Made by a program: the position numbers and the translations under genes. A stretch of 64,000 nucleotides of DNA, taken from assembly GCA_945643635.1 (NCBI GenBank), contig CALZFC010000031.1:4076001-4140000 (forward strand). Reading direction: 5' to 3'. The first letter of the stretch is position 1. Each line of letters opens with the position of its first letter. This document shows, one piece after another, positions 37,104 to 47,903 of this stretch. The notes under the pieces were generated by a model. That model saw only the letters and a list, made by a program, of their open reading frames with translations, was not told where the DNA came from and did not search any database. The stretch is from Allodiplogaster sudhausi. Lineage: Eukaryota > Nematoda > Chromadorea > Rhabditida > Diplogasteridae.

Positions 37104-38468
37104 ACCACGCCAAGAACTGCAACCACGCCAAACACTGAAACCACGCCACTTACTGAAAGCACGCCATTCACTCAAGCTTCCCTCTCCGGTTCATCGTCGC
37201 CAGAGGCAACGACAACGTCTCTGCGCCATGCAACGTCTACTCTCGACACCGCCAGCTGCAGGTAGGTACTTAGTATCTACTGTCTATTCGTACTGCCTTA
37301 ATATCCCCAACAAATCCACATTGAGTAAAAATGTTGACTGAGGTGCCGCTGAGCAGCTTCACGATTCTCTCCGTCGCCTTCGTAATTGTCCTTGTTATTC
37401 TCCTCGGTACTGTAGCATTTTGGAGATTCCCGCCGAAATGAATTCAAATGAGAATTCCTTGCGAGTCACTTCAGTGCTGTGGTACCTGAGCAATCGCCGT
37501 CTGAGGATTCGCCTGGTCGCCCTCTCTTCCCCGGCTCCGCCCACGCAAGCGAAGCCGCCCATGCATGGCACTCCAATAACAGTGCGAGACCAATTTGTTT
37601 TTAAAGGAGCGCGATCACCGAAAAATATTTAATGCAGATTCGAATTGCCGCGTCTGCCCTGTGATTCCTCACTCTCATTCTCGCGTGCAATTTCGCTGGT
37701 CGCACAAATCGCTGCGTGAAAATAGCACGCACGAATGAGAGTGCAAAGGGCCGCAGCAATTTGAAATATCATATAATTGTTTTTCATATCGACATAATTT
37801 CCATAATATGACTTTTCAGATTATCGTTGACTCAAATGAAAGTCAGATGGAAACCACCGAAGGAACTACAAGCAGCGCCTCCGTTGTTGGACGTGTATCC
37901 TTTCACACGCAACTTGAGGGTTTTTTCAGATTGCTGCTAGGACGTCTACTAAGGGAGCGCCTGAGGAACCTACAGTCGACGATGGAGTAACCCATTCTGC
38001 TATTAGAGTGAATTTCAGCAAAAAAAAAATTTTTTTTTTTTTGAAAAAAAAATTCGACCTCTGGGGAGGGAATAGTTTAATAGTACCAACATTTCTTATC
38101 TTTTCTTATACTTTTTTAGTGCCCGACGATCACCACGACAACCATGTCTGAGGCGTTTTGGATGGGTGAAAGGGAACAGGTAGTCTTGAGAGAACTTAAA
38201 AGTTGATCTTAGCGTGTCAATTGAACATATTTAAAAAAACTTTACTTTTTTTCAGAGCCTGCCGCTACCTGTGAAGAAACCGCTGGAGAAAAACGAGAAG
38301 AAGGGAAATGAGAAGAAGAAAGAGGAAAAGAAGAAAGAGGAGAAGAAAGAGGAACAGAAAGAGGGGAAGCAGAAAGAGGAAAAGAAGAAAGAGGAGATGA
38401 AGAAAGAGGAGAAGACGAAGGGGGATAAGTCGATGCGGATCGACGGCTTCACTGCATCCGCAAAGTGA
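37104..38468 (+). pseudogene. Cys-rich membrane protein family, copy B (5' truncated)
   Basis: A deletion near 37098, relative to copy A 25926-26650, removed the signal-peptide and Cys-rich exons and part of the stalk. The remaining exons (stalk to 37261, transmembrane 37343-37406, juxtamembrane 37475-37581, 37820-37894, 37930-37986, 38120-38179, tail 38256-38468) are all open and in phase. The transmembrane exon is 12 bases shorter than in the other copies. The tail is the best-preserved in the window: about 40 Lys/Glu-rich residues, then SMRIDGFTASAK. Without a signal peptide it is unlikely to give a normal surface protein. Confidence 0.65.
37608..37800. mobile_element. MITE copy 3, in family copy B
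   Basis: Same position and orientation as the copy in family member A, showing that this insertion predates the tandem duplication of units. Confidence 0.7.
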
Positions 38469-38764
38469 GAGGAAAACGGGACTCAGTGTCGGAAAAGTTT
38501 TAAAGAAGTTTAAATTAAACAGATTAGAATGCTATTCAGCCGCCAGACGACGGACAGACGTTTCGATTGAACTCTTTTTCGTCTCTGCCCCCCTCATCCC
38601 GTCTCTTACCACGTCTTCTGATTTCCTTCCAACCCCTTGTTATAAAAAAATCTTTTGAGAGATATTTTATCTCCACAATGCAAGAATCGTACAGACTATG
38701 TTGTATAATACGTTGTTTCATCTCGGTTTTCGTGTCGAATTATTTCGAAATAAAAACAATGATC

Positions 38765-39705
38765 ACATACATCTACCTTTGTTGCCCTACTAAATCTCAT
38801 ATGTTCTCTGTATGTTCAACGAGACTGACGAGAAGTCGCCGAGGCAGTTTCTTCTCTCCTTTCCCTCAATGTTTCCAATTGCTTTAGAAATTTCTCTTAT
38901 TTATTCCATTTCTTTTAGAGTTTACATTTCATATTTCATTTGTTAATTAGATGCTTCTATAATTTCATCTTCTTTCCCACGCATCCTCTGCCATTTACAT
39001 AATTCTCTCTTAAATCTATTTTTCTTTATTACGTAATTCGTTAGTTAGCGTTCGATCGTATAGATTTTCATATTATCATTAATATTATTATTATGAATTG
39101 TTTACCGTCATAAATTCATTCATTCATTCATTCATTCACATTTCGCTTCCTTCTCTATTCATTCTTCCCTCGGAGTGAGTCCCCGTGCGGTCGGTTTCTC
39201 TTCTCTCTCTATCTCGGCCGATTTTCTGTCTAATTGTACTTAACTAGCTTTCTTTTCCAGTCACCGATTTAATTATTGCTTTCTTCATTTCTTAGATTTA
39301 ATTCTTATTTCTCTCTCGCTTTTCTGTCTGTCTCTCTCTCTGTCTCTCATTCGTTAGTTCTTCTCTTCTTCTCCTAACAATAAGGATAAAAAATCCAGAT
39401 TGAGTTCACCTTGTGTTGAAAGACACTTTATTCTTCTCATCTCTCACAGTTGTAACTGGCCAATCCATTGCCGCTTCACATCTTTATCAACAGTCATGCT
39501 ATGCCAGTTTCATCCCGGAAAAGCTTCTTTTCCGCGACATGCATTCGGTTCAGTGTTGAGTCGTTGCGCTTACATTGTGTATCATAGAAATTCTGATACT
39601 TTCCACGTGTTCTCACATGCGAGCAAGCGCGATAAAAAAGTAACAAATTTCTTCTTCTTGGATTTCATATGATGAAATTAAAAGTGGTTTAATTTGGTAT
39701 GAGTT
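38765..39705. other. Unit-2 palindrome spacer, empty site
   Basis: Collinear with both halves of the unit-1 spacer but without the 1.87-kb element; the join is near 39235-39255. It contains an ATTC run at 39114-39138. No gene was seen. Confidence 0.7.
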
Positions 39706-39991
39706 TCTTTCGAATTAATTCGACACGAAAACCGAGATGAAACAATGTATTCTACAATTCTTGCATTGTGGAGATAAAAGATCTTTAATTTGTTTTATAA
39801 CAAGGAGTTGGAATGAAATCAGAAGACGTGGTAAGAGGCGGGATGAGGGCCGGGCAGAGGGCATCGAATATGAAACAGAGCTCAATCAAAGCGTCTGTCT
39901 GTCGTCTGCCGGCTGAAACTAATTATAAATTAATGTAAATAAACAACATCATGCGTATCCGACGGTTCTAGTCTATTTAATTTAAACTTCT

Positions 39992-41772
39992 TCAAAAATT
40001 TTTCTTCTCCTCTTTCTGCTTGTTCTCTTTCTTCTTCCCCTCTTTCTTGTACTCTTTCTTCTTCCTCTCATTTCCCATTTTCTCGCTCTTCTCCAGCGGT
40101 TTCTTCACTGGAAGCGGCAGGCTCTGAAAAAGGTAGAGCATAAGAAAAGGGAGAAGTTTTGATTAATATGTTCAATTATCAACTTCTAAGTTCTCGCAAG
40201 ATTTCCTTCCAAATCTAGAAATACCTTCTGTTCCCTTCCAGCCATCCAAAACGCCTCAGACTTGGTTGTCGTGGTGATTGTCGGGCACTAAAAAAGTAAA
40301 AGACTCGAAAAATGAGAAATATTTAATAAATCCCGTTGTCTCGGTATACAACATTAAAATAAGCAAACTACTGGGTCGCAAAGGGTCCCTACCAAAATCG
40401 TAAATGGATAAAACCAAAATGAGGTAAATATTTGAAAAAATAAATTGCAGAAGGTGTTACGAAATCGTCGATTGTATCCTCAGGCGCTCCCTTAGTAGAC
40501 GTCCTAGCAGCAATCTGAAAAAACTTCAAGTAGCGAGTAAAGGGAGATTTCAGTTAATACACGTCCAACAGCGGAGCTCGTCATTCCTTCGGTGGTTTCC
40601 ATCTGACTTTGATTTGTGTCAACGATTATCTGAAAACTCATATTATGAAAATTATGTCGATATGAAAAAATTAGAATATCAAATGTAAGTAATATTGAAA
40701 ATCTAATAAGGACAAATTGGTTTCGCACTCTTATCGGAGTGCCTAGCATGGGCGGCTTCGCTTGCTTAAGCGGACCCGGGGAAGAGAGGGCGACCAGGCG
40801 AATCCTCAGACGGCGATTCTGGTACCACAGCACTGAAGTGACGCGCAGGGAATTCTCATTTGAATTCATTTCGGCGGGAATCTCCAAAATGCTACAGTAC
40901 CGAGGAGAATAACGAGGACAATTACGAAGGCGACGGAGAGAATCGTGAAGCCGACGATTACAGTGCTCAGCGGCACCTCAGTCAACATTTTTACTCAATG
41001 TGGAAGTGTTGGGGATATTAAGGCAGTACGAATAGACAGTAGATACTAAGTACCTGCAGCTGGCGGTGGCGAGACGTAGACGTTGCATGGCGCGGAGACG
41101 TTGTCGTTGCCTCTGGCGACGATGAACCGGAGAGCGAAGCTTGAGTACTAGGCGTGGTTTCAGTGCTTGGCGTGGTTGCAATACTTGGCGTGGTTGCAGT
41201 GTTTTTCGCAGATGCTATGGCCGTAGACGTAGCAGCTTTCACCTCCTTCAAAACTGTACACCATTACCAAGCCACATTTAGCCGACACGGTCAATGCGCG
41301 CTTCAGCATTTTAAGTGAAAAAAAATCTTTTAAATGAGGGGAAATTTAAATGGAACCTGATATCTCTGCCACAGTCGCTTCTTCAAATGTTCGCTAGCTC
41401 CTTGAATAGCATAGTTGTTGCAGTCGTTAAAATAACAAGGACAAAGGAGTCGGTTCTCGACCACCGGGTCGAGTTCGCAGCCCATTGGCAACGCCCTCCC
41501 CAGACATCCACCCGGATCGTTAGAGGACAACTTCGGCGTCCCTTCTGATGAGCTGAAGTCGACAGGATAATAGCACTCGTCATGGCAGATGACTCCGTTC
41601 TTGCATTGTATTTCGACCTGAAAGCAAGAAACCGCTAAAACAAGCTTTGAGAAAATTTGTTGAGTGTTTATTTGATCATTTAAACGTCTCGGGATGCATT
41701 TTGACAATTATCCCTAACCGCACGGAGGAGCTGGCAGAAGAAGAGAAAGAGGAGCACGATCTTGAGAAGCAT
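39992..41772 (-). CDS. Cys-rich single-pass membrane protein, copy D (only intact frame)
   Basis: Nine exons on the minus strand (41719-41772, 41357-41617, 41054-41245, 40901-40976, 40729-40832, 40561-40629, 40461-40514, 40225-40287, 39992-40123) join in phase to 334 residues. Order: signal peptide ending CQLLRA (1-18); 87-residue ectodomain with eight cysteines ending CPCYFNDCN, which recalls Ly6 or nematode ET-module folds; about 64 residues of Thr/Ser/Pro stalk with TTPST repeats; a hydrophobic helix from VIVGFTILSVAF to VLVILLVLWY with NRRLRIR after it (type I topology); then a cytoplasmic region and Lys/Glu tail. The tail stops at KKNF and lacks the SMRIDGFTASAK end of copies A, B and C. 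Its TATA box is mutated. Function is unknown; the divergent SSP gene 2 kb away hints at germline expression. Confidence 0.7.
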
Positions 41773-41889
41773 GGGAGAGGAGCAGAGGAAAGTGGAGAGA
41801 GGAGAGAGCGTGGTGAAGAAGGAGAGCGATGCAGAAGTCAACCTCATGCGAGCGGAAGGCGATGATGGAATGATTTCATGAACCGAATT

Positions 41890-43690
41890 CTTTCCTTTTT
41901 TACGGATTTGAAGGTTAAAGTTGCACTTTTCATTCTTCTTTATCCAAAATTTGTACGTTCTGAATCACACTTCCTTCTTTTTTCCACGTATTCTTTCCAC
42001 TTCAGCATCTTTGATATTTTGCGTATTAATGTCGCCTTTCTTTAATAACTGTTACTTCGTGCATATTTTACTAAAAAAAATTTGGAATGGTGGAATGTCG
42101 CAATAGGGCTTTGAGAGAAGACGAGGGTTGATGAGGGAAGTGCGAAGGAAGAATATCCCTTCAGATGACCAAGTCGAATAAAATCATAGAAATTTCTGTC
42201 CCAGAAAAAAAATTACCTAACATAAGGGACTTCAATTTGGATTTTCCCAGGAATTTGAATTGTTTTTAACTGCTTCGTTTTATGAGGGAGTGTCAGGTGT
42301 CTCGGCTTCTAAACTCCCGAACTTAATTCTTTTCCCAATGGTATGCCCACCAAATCAAAGAACAGAGTAGTCTTCTTTATTCTCGAAAACAAAAGAAATC
42401 GTCTTTTCCTTATACTGGCTCCGCCTTCTTTCCAGGCTACGCCCATCCGCCCAATGCTGCCGTAGGATTAGGCTCCGCCCACTCGTTCGACGTAGGCTTA
42501 GGCTCCGCCCACTCGTTCGACGTTGGCTTAGGCTCCGCCCACTCTTTCAACGTTGGCTTAGGCGCCGCCCATTCGTTCAACGTTGGCTTAGGCTCCGCCC
42601 ACTCGTTCAACGTTGGCTTAGGCTCCGCCCACTCGTTCGACGTTGGCTTAGGCTCCGCCCAATCGTCTACTCCGACCACAGTAGTCTCCGAGTTTAAGTA
42701 GTCAACCAAAAGAGACGAAAGTAATATTGCTGAAAATGTTCCAAGAGATCTTTTTATAGTGCATAGATACGTATGTACATACATATGTACATATTGCATA
42801 TTTTGAACCCCAAATCACTCTTCTTCTTTTAGATTCTTATTGAGAATGAAACATCGTTATTAATCAGAACTTCTTATCGATTGCTCATGCAGCAGGAGTA
42901 GCAGCACGAGCACGATCCGATAAGCAGCAGTTGCCACCTGCAAGCTCCGCCCATTTCCATGACTCCGCCCATTTTATTGACTCCGCCCATTTTCACTAAT
43001 TATGCCATTTTCCTGACTGACTCCGCCTCCTTTCAAGGCTTTTTCTTCTGCGAATTTATAACCCCCATTCTAAAGCAACCTTCTTCAAATGAATGTTAAA
43101 TAACGTTGGGGAACATTTAAAAAGCAGAGCGAAAAGGTGATAGAAGCGAAATGATTGCGGAGTGGACAATAATTGATTGCCTTCAATTTTGGTTGCTAAA
43201 TTGCACCTTTCCGAAAGCGAGATATAAGGGTGAAAATATAAGAAAGAGAGAGAGAGACAGAGAGAGTAAACTTCCGCTCTCCACAGGCATAGGAAGATAA
43301 AACAAGAGAGAATGATCTCAATGAAGCGAGACTGTTTTCATCTAAATATAAGCAGTTTTATCGTTTAGGCATTTTCATTAGGCTGGAATTGAAATGAAGA
43401 TTCGTGCATTCTTACTTGAAGTGTTATTGTAACGACGAGGAGATGTCTCGGGTATTCTTTCCTTTTTATTAATCAATGTCAAGAAAAGTGCATGCACTCG
43501 GGAGTACTCTTTCCTCCTTAAAGTGAATGCGCCTATTATTTAATGGTACGCCTAATTTCTGCATGTGATGGTTAGGACGCCTGCACTAGAATGGAGCCCC
43601 GAACTCTACCATTTAACACTCTGTTTTTGCCCTTTCCTGTTCTCACATACATATAAAGTGCAAAGAGCATTATGCAAAGTATCTTAAACA
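41890..43690. other. Spacer between copy D and SSP copy 2
   Basis: Divergent intergenic region. Apart from the minisatellite at 42465-42670 it holds several TCCGCCCA motifs (42945-43025) and a GA tract at 43241-43266. No gene was seen. Confidence 0.6.
42465..42670. repeat. 30-bp minisatellite
   Basis: About seven copies of a 30-bp unit containing GGCTTAGGCTCCGCCCACTC. On the minus strand it reads as a 10-residue repeat (EWAEPKPTSN) in a 120-codon open frame, which I attribute to the unit length. Unit 1 has only about two units at the same place (34166-34215). Confidence 0.85.
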
Positions 43691-43694
43691 ACAT

Positions 43695-43702
43695 TATAAA
43701 AG
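43695..43702 (+). promoter_or_regulatory. TATA box of SSP/MSP-domain copy 2
   Basis: TATAAAAG 67 bp before the last base ahead of the ATG at 43769; surroundings match copy 1. Confidence 0.65.
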
Positions 43703-43768
43703 CGGCGGAATGGCAGTAAGCAGTCATTCTACTTGCATTTCCGGCCGGCGTTTGGCTGTCTCTCCGAA

Positions 43769-44374
43769 ATGGCTGCTGCAATCAACGTCGAGCCCGGCGC
43801 GTCTGCCTTCGCTGCCTCTGGCGGCAAGGCTTCTCACCAGATCGTCTCCGTCACCGACGCCCGTCTCGCATTCAAAGTATTCTTTTCATTCTCCTTGCAC
43901 TCTCTCATCCATGAACGGAAGCTCTTTGTCATATTTGAAATAAAAGTTATTTAAACAAGAAAACTTTTTTTTAATTCTGTTGTTCTTTTAGGTGAAGTCG
44001 TCGAACAATGACCACTACCGCGTGCATCCGGTGTACGGCTTCCTCGAGCCAAAGACCAGCGCCAAGCTGGACATCGTCCGCTCCGCCGGCCCTCCCAAGG
44101 AGGACAAGATTGTCGTCCAATGGGCAGAGGTGCCTTCCATGCAAGAAAATGTGAAGTTGCAAGAATGAAATGGAACCTGAATATCTTCTTCTCTGCCTCT
44201 ACATTCCTCCTTTTATATAATATCAGAGGCTACAACCTCTAAAAATAAGTTTTATACTATACTAGAAGATTCCTTTTATGTACAAAGGTGCCTGCCGAAG
44301 AGGCCGACCCCCAGGCGCCCTTCAAGGCTGGCGCGCAGGCTGGAGAAGTGATCCTCCCGCTTAAGGCGGAGTGA
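43769..44374 (+). CDS. SSP-type (sperm-specific class P) MSP-domain protein, copy 2 (intact)
   Basis: Exons 43769-43876, 43992-44129 and 44288-44374 give 110 residues, the length of C. elegans SSP proteins. The single MSP domain fills the protein: ASHQIVSVTDARLAFKVKSS, then NNDHYRVHPVYGFLEP, then AGPPKEDKIVVQWAE and a C-terminal EVILPLKAE. MSP-fold proteins are cytoplasmic immunoglobulin-like beta sandwiches made in developing sperm, where they form filaments or bind partners. Both introns are short (115 and 158 bp) with good acceptors. A TATA box stands upstream and AATAAA at 44420-44425 follows the stop. Copy 1 at 35072 is the frameshifted duplicate. The gene lies divergent to family copy D. 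Confidence 0.9.
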
Positions 44375-44419
44375 TTCCCCTCTTCTCTCCCGTCTCCCTT
44401 CCTTTCTCCCTCCACATGG

Positions 44420-44425
44420 AATAAA
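44420..44425 (+). terminator. Polyadenylation signal of SSP copy 2
   Basis: AATAAA 46 bases after the stop codon, conserved in copy 1 at 35730-35735. Confidence 0.6.
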
Positions 44426-44738
44426 ACAGCTGCTATGTCCAAGTCTAAAGCATTCAAAGGTCGCAAGAGGGACTACAAGGGAGATCCTCTATACGCATTC
44501 TTCTGCAAATGTCAATATTCGGCTCGATAGTTTTTATTGCTCCGCGTTTCGTTTCGTCCTCGAATAATGAGAATCGTTTTCATCATTACATTCGATCAAA
44601 AGCTTTGCATTCATTTTCTCTCCTTTCTCTCTAACATCGCGAGGTATTTTCGGCTCATTTTGTAAACTTCTTGTCCAAAACATTGCCACATTCCCTACTT
44701 ACTATTCTCTTCTCTCCTTTCCTACAATTGCTTACTAC

Positions 44739-45395
44739 TTGTACTTATTGATTCTCTCCCACTATTACTCCCTCTCGCTCTCTTATCTTATAATCTATCT
44801 AAAAATGAAAGGGAATGTGCGTTGCCAGGCTGACGAATGGGTGGGGACAAAGAAGGATACCTCAGGTGCCTCGAGGCACTGCGGTGTCGAAGCTGAACAT
44901 CGTCTTGGGTTCAAGTTCAGCATCAAGGCCTCAAAAGAATGTTTAGTTTCATATTCATGCATTTTATTTATTCAACTTAAATTTTCGAAACAATGTTTTC
45001 AAGTTTACAATTGTTTCCGTAGCTTGTCCTTCCTTCTGCAAGTATTCCAGATTGCAATGAAAACAACATTTCCGTAGATCTTTCAGGCTTTGCCTCGAAA
45101 GCTAATCAACAACCCCCGCTTCGTTGCCTTACCAGAGCGTCTCACAAAGGCTGACCGTTTCCTAATCAACTTCCTTAACTTACTTCTCGTCGTCAACGTG
45201 GCAGTTCTAAGCCAGGAGGTTTATGACTCTTCCGATTTCTCGGCGGATGCCCCCGATTTCAGTCGCGTCTCTCCATACCATATCGCGCCCTTGTTTCATG
45301 CAAAAATATGCGAAATCGATATCGAGCATTTGGCTCCTTTAAAAGCGACATCATTGTATCATCTAGGAAAAGGAGAATGGCATTCGAAAAATTGA
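44739..45395 (+). other. Open frames of unknown meaning
   Basis: Two frames, 44739-45077 and 45090-45395, are open. The second contains NNPRFVALPERLTKADRF and its 3' part is carried into the tandem array (48424 and 49523). I recognise no family, and neither has a clear splice or start context. Confidence 0.2.
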
Positions 45396-45467
45396 TACGT
45401 CATTCATCGGAGACAAAATTATCAAGTGCAAAAATTTAGCTTCATTTATCTGTCAGGGGAAGGTGGG

Positions 45468-46799
45468 GTGGTCTTCTTTACTTTTTCTCATCTTCCTTTT
45501 CTTCCTTGTCTTCCTCCTTTCCATCCTTCTTCTCCTCCTTCTCTTTCTTCTCCTCCTTCTTCTCCTCTTTCTTCTCTTCCTTCTTTTCATCCTTCTCTTT
45601 CTTCTCCTCCTTCTTTTCGTCCTTCTTTTCTTCTTTCTTTTCCTCCTTCTTCGCATCCTTGTCATCCTGAATAATAACTTTTATTACGACTAACGTTTCA
45701 AAATATGATTCAGAAGATAATAAAGAGCTTAAAACCGGCCTTCTTTCCGTCGCCGCCCTCCTTCTTCTCTTCTTCAATCTCGAACACGCAGTTGAAGCGC
45801 GTAACCCCTGCCACTTTTGTCTCCTTCCAGATCTTAAAAATTTGGATGCTATATAATATTGGATAATGTCCGCCGAAAAAAAACCGAATTTCAGTGCCAC
45901 CGTACATCCTTCGCCGGCTTCTTCTCCATTTTCTCGTCGACGTCCGCGTGGTAGAAGGCGAAGAAGTGCTTGCTCGCATCGGCCGGCTTCGTCTTGCCGA
46001 TGAAGGAGATCTTGATCTTTGTCTGCAAACGCGAATTTTTGTGTGACTTCTGAATTTTAGCGCCGATTGTGACTACTGTAGCAGAAAGAAGGCAACCAGC
46101 TCTAAGTAATCTTGCCTTTTCGCCAGCTGGCACAATGCCAAGGGGCGGGCGCACTCGAAAAATGTCGTTGTCCGTCACTTTGACCTGAATTTAAAATAGT
46201 ATCTTGCCACCTCAATAAACATTCACAATTTGTATGTGACGACCAGAATCATTTTGCATCGATTTGTTCCATCTACGTTGATCTTTAATCTTTAATCTTT
46301 AATCTTTGATCTTTGATCTTTGATCTTTGATCTCTGATCTTTGATCTTTGATCTTGCTCCTTGTCCAATCACCTTGAATGCGATCTTCTTGTCCGTGCTG
46401 TTCGTGAGGGTGCGCTCGATCGAAAGGCCGCCCGCCGTGCCCGCCTTTCCCTTGAAGACAATCGGGCCTGAGGGATCGATCTTAAGATGGACCAAGCTGT
46501 TTATTCATTGATTTAGTGACATGACAAACGAATACTCAAAAAGCCATTTAATTCATGTTACTTTCTTAAACCGGATTGACTTTTTGCTTCATTCAAATAA
46601 ATAACATAACCTTGAATTCCGGCTCGCCGGGCTTATTCGGCAGATTCTTGGCATCCTTCTTTTCTTCTTTCTTCTCTCCCTTGTCCTCCTTCTTTTCTTC
46701 CTTCTTCTCTTCCTTTTTCTCTTCCTTCTTTTCTTACTTTTTCTCTTCCTTCTTTTCTTCCTTCTTCTCTTCAGCCTTCTGCCGTGTCGATTTGGCCAT
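45468..46799 (-). pseudogene. MSP-domain protein with Lys/Glu-rich ends (probably degraded)
   Basis: Minus-strand exons: 46611-46799 (Lys/Glu-rich, ending NLPNKPGEPEFK), 46373-46496, 46116-46184, 45906-46022, one from about 45835, and a Lys/Glu tail exon at about 45470-45667. The core is an MSP domain: VHLKIDPSGPIVFKGKAGT, then DNDIFRVRPPLGIVPAGEK, then IKISFIGKTKPADASKHFF. Exon 3 ends at a GC donor (AAG|GCAAGA, 46115). Three problems argue for decay: TAA at 46734-46736 in exon 1, a one-base phase mismatch between exons 1 and 2, and another between the last two exons. An AG acceptor lies a few bases before the ATG. Its 3' part seeded the array at 47904-50560. Confidence 0.6.
46281..46357. repeat. 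7-bp GATCTTT/AATCTTT tandem repeat
   Basis: About eleven units, shifting from AATCTTT to GATCTTT, inside intron 2 of the MSP-domain gene. Confidence 0.85.
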
Positions 46800-47042
46800 G
46801 TTGACACTGAAACTTTCAAATGGATCAAAATTGTTCAAGAGACAATTTTTTTTCTCAACGAATTAAATTTCCAATAACTTAAAACCTTATTTTTAAAGAA
46901 AAGTGTTGGCTCTGCACATAATTAAAGTTTTTGTAAGAATCCACGAACGTTGAAATTGATGAGTCGACCGGCTGAAAGCGCTGACTGCTTGGCACAATGA
47001 AGCGGAGAGTGAAGAACGAATGGAATTCCTCCTCTTCCTCGC

Positions 47043-47050
47043 CTTTTATA
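47043..47050 (-). promoter_or_regulatory. TATA box upstream of the Lys/Glu MSP gene
   Basis: TATAAAAG on the minus strand, about 245 bp before the ATG at 46799. The distance suggests a 5'UTR intron or trans-splicing at the AG directly before the ATG (about 46807-46808). Confidence 0.45.
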
Positions 47051-47099
47051 GGATCCAGAAGAGAAAGTGCATGAAAAGTACATGATTATTACGTATTTT

Positions 47100-47903
47100 T
47101 TTCTGCATTTAAATCTAAAAGAACTTGTTTCCCCTGATTTCCGTGGGATCGGAAGGTACCGTCGCATGTATAAATACCGTCTATTTTGGTGCTTTCCATG
47201 TAGCATAATTATTAAAATACGCAAAATCTTACAAAGAACATTCCTCCGCCTCGATGAAGCCTTCGCTGGCTTTTCTTTGCATTAATCTAGTACCCAATTC
47301 CACACTTGTTGAACAAGTCATTCATCAGTATGAACTGCATAGAGCCCTTCAAGCCAGTTTGTAGCTGGAGAGCAGACGGTTTGAAGCTTCCGCCCAACAG
47401 GTAGAACTTTCACTGCAATGTCCTGAAAGCAGCAAGTTAATCATGCATGTTCGAGGTGTTCCAGGCGGTGATTGTTCGTTCAGTTGAAAGATTCTCGAAA
47501 CAGATATACCATTTCCCATCGTTCTCTTCGTAGAAAATATTTTCACTTTTGGAATGGTTCAGGAAGAGTTGCAGAAAACGTCACTGAATAATCAGCCAGA
47601 ACAGTCACTCTTTCAGTCTCATATGTTATGTCTTTCTGGTGCTATCCTAGTTGGGAGGGGCATGATTTTTTCAAAGTTCTTAAGGTACTTTTTTCCTCCC
47701 TACTTGCCCTTGGAAGATGACTATTAGTGTTCATTTTTCTTGCGAAAGACAGATTTGATAACTATTACTACCATTTAAGCTACTTTTGCACAAAATTTTC
47801 ACTGATTTAGGCACTATCGCGCAATTTTACCACATTTGAGCAATGTTTCGCTGTAAATTGCCATTTATGCTCGAATTCCGCGTGCAAACTAGGATAGCAC
47901 CGT
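47100..47903. other. Non-coding stretch with a diverged duplicate
   Basis: Sequence around 47280-47400 resembles 51160-51310 (shared AGTACCCA and TTGTTGAACAA blocks and their surroundings). No open gene was seen. Confidence 0.4.

Larger units (their letters stand above)
36031..44700. repeat. Tandem duplication unit 2
   Basis: Starts right after an AT microsatellite (35998-36027) and repeats the unit-1 order: 64-codon ORF, family copy B (+), palindrome spacer, family copy D (-), SSP gene (+). It lacks the foldback, LINE and palindromic element of unit 1, so it records the pre-insertion state. The outer right boundary near 44700 is approximate. Confidence 0.85.

Noticed and set aside
42437..42799. 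120-codon frame with EWAEPKPTSN repeats
   Set aside because: The unit length of 30 bp keeps the frame open; no start context, signal or splice site supports a gene.
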